Positions 63,285-64,000 of a stretch of 64,000 nucleotides of DNA are shown here, piece by piece. This DNA comes from a bacterium. GTDB lineage: Bacteria > Electryoneota > RPQS01. The notes below the pieces were generated by a model, which saw only the letters and a list, made by a program, of their open reading frames with translations, searched no databases and had not been told where the DNA came from. The stretch covers positions 372,001 to 436,000 of the forward strand of contig JADJCU010000002.1 of NCBI GenBank assembly GCA_016703065.1, read 5' to 3'. Position numbers and translations under genes: made by a program. Every line of letters starts with the position of its first letter. The stretch's first letter is position 1.

Positions 63285-64000
63285 TTATGCTGCGGCAAGT
63301 CGTCCCGCGATGAGCGCCGGCAGTTCGGCCATTTTGACGCGAATCTGCTCGAGCGAATCTCGGTCTCGCAGTGTGACCGTTTGATCCTCTTTTGTTTGAT
63401 AGTCGACCGTCACTCCCCACGGCGTACCGACTTCATCCATCCGGCGATAGCGGCGGCCAATTGACCCTGAGTGATCGGTAAACACGGCTCCGACGCGGCG
63501 CAAGTCTGCGGCAAGTTGGTCGGTGAGTTCCGCCAGGCCGTCTTTTTTCACGAGTGAAAACACGCCAACTTTGTAAGGGGCGATCACCGGAGCGAGGCGC
63601 AACACCGTGCGAGCTTCGCCGTCCTGCATGTCTTCGTAATAGCCGTCGACCAGACAGGTGAGCAGTGTGCGATTCAGACCTGACGATGTCTCAATAATAT
63701 AGGGAACGAAGCGTTCCTTGCTTTCGTCATCAAGGTAACTCAGCTCTTTACCTGAAAACTCCTGATGGCGTTTCAGGTCGAAGTCGGTTCGATTGTGAAT
63801 GCCTTCGAGTTCCTGCCATCCGAAGGGGAACTCGTACTCAATATCGTAGGCATCCGCAGCATAATGCGCAAGCTCCTGGGGCGTATGCTGATGCAAACGC
63901 AGCTTCTCGGCGCGAATGCCGAGTCGCTTATAGTACTCGAAGCGCTTGTCACGCCAGTTGGTCAGCCACCCTGTAGCCTCGGCAGGTCGCACAAAGAACT
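63285..64000 (-). CDS. glyQS: Glycyl-tRNA synthetase (dimeric, single-chain class II), C-terminal part
   Basis: The open frame continues past the right edge of the window, so only the last ~238 residues are seen. FFVRPAEATGW begins at the edge (class II motif 2 region), followed by LRLHQHTPQELAHYAADAYDIEYEFPFGWQELEGIHNRTDFDL, typical of bacterial alpha2 GlyRS. The C-terminal anticodon-binding domain (LRLAPVIAPYKVGVFSLVKKD, GSIGRRYRRMDEVGTPWGVTVDYQT) is complete. It charges tRNA-Gly. Leftward, upstream of the methyltransferase gene. Confidence 0.92.
   Translation of the reverse strand, partial: FFVRPAEATGWLTNWRDKRFEYYKRLGIRAEKLRLHQHTPQELAHYAADAYDIEYEFPFGWQELEGIHNRTDFDLKRHQEFSGKELSYLDDESKERFVPYIIETSSGLNRTLLTCLVDGYYEDMQDGEARTVLRLAPVIAPYKVGVFSLVKKDGLAELTDQLAADLRRVGAVFTDHSGSIGRRYRRMDEVGTPWGVTVDYQTKEDQTVTLRDRDSLEQIRVKMAELPALIAGRLAAA

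Overview
This window comes from a Gram-negative, probably uncultured bacterium of the FCB (Fibrobacteres-Chlorobi-Bacteroidetes) neighbourhood, with moderately high GC. The evidence is: several secreted proteins ending in the YPNPFN-type C-terminal sorting domain used by type IX-like secretion; Kdo/LPS genes (kdsC, kdsD); outer-membrane machinery (LolA, secretin, TonB/ExbB/ExbD, Wzc); and an FtsK of the Bacteroidetes-like sequence type. The phylum cannot be fixed from sequence reading alone. Almost all genes lie on the + strand.

Layout. 1-0.7 kb: kdsC and the start of kdsD, leftward, from a near-consensus promoter. 0.8-8.7 kb: secreted proteins with C-terminal sorting domains, including a subtilase coupled to a PLP aminotransferase. 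8.8-9.4 kb: a mosaic palindromic repeat array. 9.6-11.7 kb: an unrecognised secreted protein and a relic sorting-domain end. 11.7-15.0 kb: nadB, a small membrane protein, and an ECF sigma/anti-sigma pair. 15.0-15.9 kb: a possible structured RNA with its own promoter and a second, inverted repeat array. 15.9-34.8 kb: hemerythrin, then a long type IV pilus locus (pilA, pilT, three large pilin-like proteins, pilMNOPQ, an SLBB export protein, a giant Ig-like lipoprotein, pilB, pilC, pilD). 34.9-37.0 kb: another sorting-domain protein. 37.1-42.2 kb: obgE, dprA, a GlmU-like hexapeptide protein and a C-terminal processing protease. 42.3-48.8 kb: a Ton-type energiser cluster (TPR, exbB, two exbD, two tonB, PstS-like lipoprotein). 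48.9-57.1 kb: gcvT, comB, ftsK, lolA, a flippase-like protein and Wzc. 57.1-62.4 kb: a housekeeping run (ispE, spoVG, tRNA-Gln, prs, rplY, pth, rpsF, ssb, rplI). 62.5-64 kb: two leftward genes, an isoprenylcysteine methyltransferase-like protein and glycyl-tRNA synthetase, which is cut by the window end.

How the parts fit. The window mostly builds the cell surface: Kdo for LPS, pili, a TonB motor, LolA lipoprotein traffic, polysaccharide copolymerase/export proteins and secreted proteins anchored through sorting domains. The most unusual DNA is the pair of repeat arrays. Hairpins recur every ~147 bp, the two arrays lie in opposite orientation, the spacer modules are exchanged, and the stem arms change in a compensating way.

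Caution for the reader: at least ten genes carry single-base frame breaks, many in G, C or T runs (nadB, pilC four times, a sorting-domain protein, dprA, the GlmU-like gene, the second exbD, the first tonB, gcvT, ftsK, ispE). I read most of these as sequencing or assembly errors and annotate the genes as whole units, giving the break position.
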